From positions 54,044 to 118,043 of the forward strand of contig JAJEKV010000190.1 of assembly GCA_021234155.1 (NCBI GenBank): 64,000 nt of DNA, given 5' to 3'. Source of the stretch: Isoetes taiwanensis. Lineage: Eukaryota > Streptophyta > Lycopodiopsida > Isoetales > Isoetaceae. The notes beneath the pieces were generated by a model. The model was given only the letters and a program-made list of their open reading frames with translations. It made no database searches and was not told the DNA's origin. Position numbers and translations under genes: made by a program. Numbering within the stretch: the first letter of the stretch is position 1; every line of letters starts with the position of its first letter. This document shows positions 57,560 through 64,000 of the stretch, one piece after another.

Positions 57560-58704
57560 AGAAAGGATGCTATCCTTGTGGTGGATTGGATGGTGTTAAT
57601 CCAAACATGCCTACTTCTTTCCTGTAGCTAGAAAACAATAACAACAAGGAAACTCCTGCTAATATCTTTATTCACATATCTTTCTGCTTACATGGCATTC
57701 CTACAAGTGATTGTTTTGTGATAGAGATCCGGGTGTTTACCAGTAACTTTTGACTTCGCTTTTCAAGGAGTTGGAACCTTCCAATTGCAAGATGAAGGCC
57801 ACTTACTACCTGTAAAACTCATGGGCAAACGTAAAGAGTAAACAGGTTCTTGAGGTGATATGTTTATGTAATGTCAAGACACCAAAGAAATGGGAAGGAT
57901 TGTTACCTTTTAGCAGAGTTTGCCTGAAGGGCCAATTCTAAACAGAATCTATAGGAATGACACTTTTAAAGCACTTTGACAGGATCACAGGTTCCAAATA
58001 AATTGGTATAATCCCATTAAATCCAAAATTTCTTAGATGCATGTTGAGGAATATGTAGACAAGTGTACTATAAGAAGCATGCTAGCGTGGCTAACAACAT
58101 AGACAAGTAATTTGAAACAAGCATAGAATACATAGGGAATTCAAGGTGGGAGTAATTTTGTATATCTTCGTGGTCAAACCAAAGAAAAGTCAACTCGTAG
58201 AATTGGAAAATGTATGCAAACTTGTCTTAAGATATATTTCTGTCCTTTCAAAATCATTAAAAGGATGGGGAATCTAGCCTACCAATTAGAGCCGCCACCA
58301 CATGTAAAGATTCATGATGTTTTTCATGCCGGCTTTATTAAAACCCTCTTTACATGATTGAGATCATGCTTCCGGATTTGCAATTAATCCAGAGAATAAC
58401 ACTTTGAAGTAATGCCATCCAACACAAAGACGGGAACTAAGTCAAGGGGTAGAACGACCAAAGAAATCTTTATACACGGGCTGATTACCCTATAGAGGAT
58501 GCAACGCGGATGGAGTTAAACGAGGCTTCAAGCAAAATGAGCAAAGATTTTCCAACCTTTCAATCTATATCATGCCATGGAATGGGTTGGCTATCTAAAA
58601 GATGTATCAAATGTTAAGCATGTACATACGAAGTTGTGAAGGAGTATATTTGGCAATAATGTGATATTTATTCGACGAGGACGCCGAATCTTTGGGGAAG
58701 GGGA
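57560..58704 (+). pseudogene. Old gypsy integrase C-terminal remnant with PPT
   Basis: Plus-strand frames give RDPGV..LLTSLFKELEP, MKATYYL and LEVICLCNVKTPKKWEGLLP (57,725-57,905), the end of a Ty3/gypsy integrase core. Then EFKVGV and LVLRYISVL, VKIHDVFH in a neighbouring frame (58,140-58,330), and EDATRMELNEASS (58,495-58,535), a chromodomain-like or terminal tail. TTTGGGGAAGGGGA at 58,691-58,704 is a polypurine tract just before the LTR at 58,710. Everything upstream of the core is absent. This family differs from A and D, and I see no H3-like ORF beside it. Confidence 0.75.
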
Positions 58705-58709
58705 TAACG

Positions 58710-59062
58710 TGATGAGTTTTATTGTGATTATCTCTAAGCTGCTATAATAAATAATAAGGGTGACGTGGCATGGCAAGTGATGGCAATGAACTAAGGGAAG
58801 GAAGTTTGAATTAAAAAAGGCTGGATCGAGAACGCGGAGAAAGAGGGAAAGCAAGTGACGAGGACAAGAAGAGAGAGAAATAGTGATTTGAAGAAGCCAT
58901 TTGGAGTGTGGTGATTAAGCTCCGAGGTTTGTTTAAAAAAAAGGGGAATTCATCTTAAGAGCAAGACACCATTCATTGGGGTATCAGAAACAAGTGTTTT
59001 GTAATTTGATTCTTTATGATCATTTAAACTATGAATTGATGGTTTTGTAATGGAACTACACA
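58710..59062 (+). repeat. Right LTR of the old gypsy remnant
   Basis: TGATGAGTTTTATTGTGATT to about CTACACA, 350 bp. It matches the left LTR at 54,768 without the latter's inserted block. The PPT lies directly upstream. Confidence 0.65.
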
Positions 59063-61166
59063 ACCAAGGGTCTATAACAATGGTGATCTATGGTCAGAGG
59101 TAGAGTGATTCATGAGCAACATTAGTCTGAGAAGTGAGAGGGCCGACATAACATTGTTAATGTGGCAAAGGGATTCCAGAATATGAGGAAGTTTGGTTGT
59201 CAAGCTTTCATGGGATTGCAAAGATCATTACTGGCTTGTCAGTCTCAACCACATTTTCATCTAAAGATGATTGCTATTTGCATTAACCTCATGTGTTTGA
59301 TTGTTACCTTCTCTTGCCAGATACCTTGAACACACAATTGATTTGGAAGACTTGATTAGCAACATGGGCTGCTGCTGCACCTTCATTTTCATCTTCATCT
59401 CTGATTTGTATCTCCATGCTCCCAAGGTTGCACCTAATTTCCCCGCCATCATCTCCAATTGTTTCCAGCCTTGTGGTGTCACTTACTTTCAATAAAAGGC
59501 ACTAAACTCAGAGGCTCAAAACCAGGATTTGATGTTGTCCAATGTCATGATGACTTCTAAAGCTTTGTATATAATTGTGGCTAGGTCTTGCTTGCTTGGC
59601 TCAAAGATAACGCATTTTTCAACATGTAATTTGCTCTTCTTCTTAAAGCATTTTTAAAAGGCCCAAAACCGAGCACGCCTAAGGGTCGCACTATGTGATG
59701 TGTGGGGTGGTAAAATAAAGAGATGCACTCCTATTTCTTGGCTGCTAATATAGTGTCAAGATCCACATGAGAATTGTGGCCACTAAGCACTAGCAAGTGT
59801 GTGGTGTTGTAGATCAACTCCTCCCGGGTACTTTCTACAAAAATGATCGACTAACCAGCCCCTAAAAGTTCTTGTCATCCAAGCTTCACCTTGACAAGCC
59901 ATAACAGCACCCTGTTCACATCTTGCTACATAGTCACCTCTTATCCTCTCTCCCCTGAAGATATAAAGGCCCTATGGAAAGCCATCCGCACTAACACAAG
60001 TAAGCACCGCCACCCATTCTCTATTTCATGACAATTTCATGCACATTCCTCTTTCCTTTCTTGGCAACTCTCATTCCAAACCTTACTCAGCCTTTGGACA
60101 CTACTACCGTGATTCCAAATTCTAGGAAGGTGGAAACTTAACTCATCCAACACCTTTTCAAATTCCATCATAGAATCCCAGCCAAGGTAGCGCTTACAGG
60201 ACCCGCCCCGCACCCACGTTTCAGCAGACCTTATTGCTATCTCCGATGCCTGGCTCTTGAAAAAGCTTCCACCACTTCTGCCCTCGAACTCCATCCTCAA
60301 ATGGAGTTTTATTCATCACATAAATTTCAGCCACAAACTCCTTTCAACATGTCTAAATTCTAGCTGGCATCCTCGATCCGCCCTTTCAATGCCCATTCTA
60401 CCGGGCCTGTTTTTCTTTCCTCTACCATATTATAGATGTTTATCTGTTTTGTTCAATCTCTACCATAATGCCAATTTTAATTGTGGACCTTGTGGAATAC
60501 CAAATTCTAATCGCTTCCTCTTTATGCTTATCTCATTCTTTCCCAATGAGATCCAAGGTTGCCTTCATGTCTTCCTCAAAATTCCATTTAGCTCTTCCTC
60601 TTTCAAATAAACCCTTCATTCCCATCATGTTCTCATCTTTCCTCTTCTTAGTCTTTCTGGCTGCAACACGCTTTGATCCTCTTGTGAATTGCAGATTTGA
60701 GGTTTAATATCGCTTGGTTTCTCTTCCTAACCATGTCAACACTTTGGTTGTCCGGGAGCGTGACAAGCAAGGTGGTGGAAGCAAGTGAAATGAACCCATC
60801 AAGAACTGTTAAGACAAAGATTATGGCGGTCTGATTCAAAATCTGAAAGCAAATCGATATCGAGCACTGGAACAAAGGCGCTAATGCATGCATTCAAGTC
60901 GAGTATTGAGCTACCAAATAGGTTAAAGGCACAGGGGAGGAACGATTCTCGCTTTCCATGCAAACAACATGCAAAATAAGATGTACACCGATGGCGTGAA
61001 AAAGCACTTCGAAGCAGAGCAAAAGAATTGCGAAGATACCACAGGGAAAAACAGAAGCAAAAAGCAGGAAGCAGAAGGTCGAAAGTAAAACATGGAAGAA
61101 CGTGATGGCAAAATTAGGGCGAGCTTGGCGATCTAATTCCCAGTCAGGCGCAAAATATGATGATTC
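59063..61166. other. No gene recognised
   Basis: Mixed-composition DNA. The longest frame is 117 codons (60,257-60,610, plus) and carries no motif; it is Phe/Leu/Ser-rich, typical of chance frames in pyrimidine-rich sequence. Confidence 0.4.
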
Positions 61167-62402
61167 TCCCCACGCCAACTCCACCGGTAGATTCCTCCGA
61201 TCATTTTGTGCAATGAAAGGAATCTAGATGGTCACGGCTATGCTGGAAAAGGGAAATAGATGGTTCATAAGAAAAGGGAATCCAGGTCATGATTCTGATA
61301 TCTTTTGGTCTCAAGTTCGGCTTCACAATCCACGCCAAGAAACCATGAATCGTAGGTAGACAAGAAAGATCGTACAAATAGACATTAAAGACGAAGAACA
61401 TATGCAAAACACAGGAAACAAGGGTTAGATGTGTGAGAAAATAGAATCAGCTCTAAATCGATAGTTTCGAGCCACAAGCGTCAAATCCCTCACCAAATGC
61501 TTAGTTCTAACCCCTCGATGCTATGGATTATGCTACTAAATCCTTCCTCGTGGTGCTACGGCCACCGATGGGTTGTTGTTCTGGTTAAAATGGAACCAAA
61601 GAAGCGGTTCTTTTGGTCATCAATCTACTCTTTCTCTCGCTGGAATAACTGATCTAGTCATCTACACTCTCCTCACTAAGCCAGCTAGATGGTTTCATGG
61701 ATTTAGGCAAAAGCATTCGAGTTAGGGTTTGAATTCATTATATCATAGTAAATACAAAGACAATAGATATAAAATCAAATGAAGAATTTTTAAAGATTAT
61801 ATTATGGTTTATTGGTTGAAGCCTTTGCCTTTAAGCTACGAACAATTCACCTTTGGTCTAGGCAAGTGGAAACACTTAGATATTTCTCTTGAGTTCGCTT
61901 AGGCTTAGCTTAAACCCAATAATTGTTCAAGTGTAGGGTCATTCTAGTTTTCATAGATATTTCTTTTCAAGATCAATTTAAACATCCTTGTTATTGACTT
62001 AGAGTTTTATTTTTGCAAGATTGATTTCCATCTTACATTGATTAAATAGGCTATAAGATGTTTCAAGTAAGAAGGCTAAATTACTTGATCTTTTATCATG
62101 TTAAGGCCTAGTTGCACCTTTGGTCCTCTAATTTTCCTGTGTGAGACTCTAAGGCAACCGAGGCCACGAGTGTTAAGCCACCACACTAGCCAGTGAGTAC
62201 TGATGAAGCTCGCTAGTGAGGACTTGACATTGGTCATACTGTTGCACCTAGATGGCTGGTGGTCTGCTGAGCCAGAGACCGTGAGGCTCAGTGGATGCCG
62301 CGAACATGCTATTTTGGGCTGTGGGTCGCATATGCGTGTCTCCACCCGTGGATCCCGCGAGGTATCAGGTTATGTATCTAAGTATTAATTCCAGATTCCA
62401 TG
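61167..62402 (+). repeat. 1.2 kb direct repeat X, right copy
   Basis: Partner of 55,921-57,105. It ends GGACCGCCACA followed by CATGGTACAGATCAGGG, compatible with an LTR end and a weak tRNA primer site. The start is not a clear TG. Confidence 0.6.
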
Positions 62403-63415
62403 GCGGACCGCCACACATGGTACAGATCAGGGTTTCGGTTGGGACAAAGACTTTCTTTCCCTAATCCTTCCAAACTAATTTGAAGTGTAGAATCAGATGG
62501 GACTGACGGTCTTTCAAAATAAGTAAAGCTACCTCCTCGCCAATTGAATTAGGCCATGGCAATTCTTAATTAGCTTGCATTACTAATTAATTTCATTATT
62601 TAGCCTAATTAGACTAAGTTAAAGGTAATAAACCTTTTAGATTAGTCCTCAATGGTCTGGACATACCAAAGACGGTTAGGTAGTTAAACAGTATGTCAAG
62701 ATAAGTATGGAACGTCAAGCATTCTACCCCTCTAGAATAATAATGTTGTCTCACATTTTCATGTATGTGTTAATGTAAAAAATAATTAATTGCCGTGCGT
62801 AACATATATTCAGCATATATATACCTTATGTTTGTTCGTGGCTTTATCCGTCGTCTTTCCGCTCAGATCCTACTGCTCACATGACTTTGGGATTTGATTC
62901 ATGCCCATGGCCTGGCTCGGCATAGATTCTATATAGATGATCCTACCATCTGTGTTGATTTGAACATGATCGCTGTCCGAGATCCTACTACCATGCTGTT
63001 TTGAACATATCATTAACGGCAGTAATGCGGGTTTTGGGAATTATACATTATAGATCCTGTCCATTGTTCTTGGACTTATGATCAGTTTCATCCAAGATTC
63101 TATGGATCATGTGGTCGACATCCTATGGCACATGACTTTGGGAATTATATGTACCGCATCCTATGACTCATGTTGCTTAATTATTGTCACGCAGAGATTC
63201 CTGACCCTTGATCGAGTCCCAAGATCCAGCCGGCTCACGCTGAATGCCTATCCCTAAGGAGAGGCTTAAAATTTTGCATTGTGTGGGATTAACTCTGGCC
63301 ATTGACCTCTAGTCACCCATTCTCACCATTAGACCAACATTAATTCAATGAACAATTTGTATTTTAAACATACTCTATGGGCAATCTTTAATTAAGATAA
63401 AGTAGAGTACATTCT
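62403..63415. other. No gene; weak degenerate repeats
   Basis: CACATGACTTTGGGA occurs at about 62,877 and 63,127, with a related TTTTGGGAATTATA at about 63,032. Each lies near GATCCTA-type words, suggesting a decayed array with a period near 100-125 bp. No coding motif. Confidence 0.3.
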
Positions 63416-63690
63416 ATTGGTTCAAGAAAGTTCTAGATTGTTCTGAAGGCTCTAGAAAGTTCTAGAACTCTAGAAAAGTTCCGTGACTATAGAAAGTTCT
63501 AGAATATATAGAAAATCTAGGGGAATCCTGTGAAAACCTTCCGTAAAGTTACAAATTGTTCTAATAAGTTCTAGAATGTTCTAGAATGTAGGGAATCTAC
63601 AAGGAAATTTAGGAATACTCTAAAGTCTCTAGGTAATGGAAAGTTTTAATGTTCAGAAGTCCTAGAATGTTCTAAATAGTTTTCAATGTG
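63416..63690 (+). promoter_or_regulatory. Array of heat-shock-element-like inverted GAA/TTC units
   Basis: Perfect three- or four-unit patterns: TTCAAGAAAGTTC (63,421-63,433), GAAAGTTCTAGAA (63,455-63,467 and 63,492-63,504), TTCTAGAATGTTCTAGAA (63,569-63,586). Alternating GAA and TTC at 5-bp steps is the binding consensus of heat-shock factors. The run grades rightward into TCTAGGGAATCT-type low-complexity DNA, so a simple-repeat origin is possible. No gene start lies nearby in the window. Confidence 0.5.
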
Positions 63691-64000
63691 AAGCAATCTA
63701 GTATAGAATCTTAACAAATCTAAGAAAATCCTGATAAAAATGTGTGAGAATCTAGAAAACATTTATAAGTCTAGTAAATCTCTTAAAAATCTAGGGAATC
63801 TAAGGAATCTTCATAAAATCTAAGGGAAAGCAGGAAATATTGATGAGATCTTAGAGTATCTAGGGGAATCTTATAGAATCTTTGAATCTCATATAATGTA
63901 AGGGAACCTAGGGCAATCTTAGGAGCAAAATCTAAAGGACTTAAGGGATCTGCAGAATCTTGGAGAATCTAGAATACGTAACTGGAACGAAGCATAACAA
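63691..64000. repeat. Degenerate AATCTAGGGAATCT low-complexity repeat
   Basis: The words AATCTA, GGGAATCT and TAGAATCT recur at irregular intervals to the window end. No coding frame. Confidence 0.5.

Noticed and set aside
1-64000. CRISPR array, operons or other prokaryotic systems
   Set aside because: No regularly spaced short repeats, no gene-dense layout. LINE, chromovirus and Helitron content marks plant nuclear DNA.

Overview
The window reads as repeat-dense plant nuclear DNA. It holds Ty3/gypsy chromoviruses with a chromodomain, plant L1-type LINEs with a C-terminal zinc-finger region, two Helitron-type 3' ends, and one exon relic of a host INO80-complex gene. I see no intact single-copy host gene, rRNA, CRISPR array or prokaryotic signal. 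The species cannot be named from sequence alone. Many reading frames are broken by small indels clustered in GC-rich or CTG-like words, while AT-rich stretches of repeat pairs match base for base. Some breaks are therefore probably consensus errors rather than old decay.

Layout. 1-6.3 kb: minus-strand remains of a histone-carrying gypsy family (element C), an INO80C-like exon relic, and a 1.7 kb LTR. 6.3-15.7 kb: AT-rich DNA without recognisable genes, with short tandem duplications and a Helitron 3' end. 15.7-19.3 kb: LINE1 (minus). 19.3-51 kb: a second minus-strand LINE (LINE2) split by two large gypsy insertions. Element D (20,911-32,967, minus) has two LTRs, PBS, PPT and a matching 5-bp target duplication GATGG. 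Element A (35,756-48,954, plus) is preceded by the 3' end of another unit that shares its LTR. 51-64 kb: an LTR fragment related to D, a second Helitron end, an older gypsy remnant, two copies of a 1.2 kb direct repeat, and an array resembling heat-shock elements.

Main discovery. Elements A and D, and the degraded C, carry a histone H3-like ORF between the 5' LTR and gag. In D the ORF begins with an H3 tail (ATG, then [10 protein letters not shown] after a 2-bp gap) and ends with an unmistakable H3 alpha-3 segment ([20 protein letters not shown]). In A the fold looks more like the centromeric variant CENH3 (ALKEIRHF, LLIPA, LVREV). In A and D a second, unidentified ORF follows, each with its own TATA box about 110 bp before its ATG. 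In A the two ORFs are preceded by matching modules of two hairpin repeats about 200 bp apart followed by a TATA box. The integrase of both elements ends in a chromodomain, a fold that commonly reads H3 tails. The arrangement suggests a retrotransposon that brings its own histone H3 variant, perhaps to mark or enter particular chromatin. That role is inference; the H3 similarity is read directly from the sequence.
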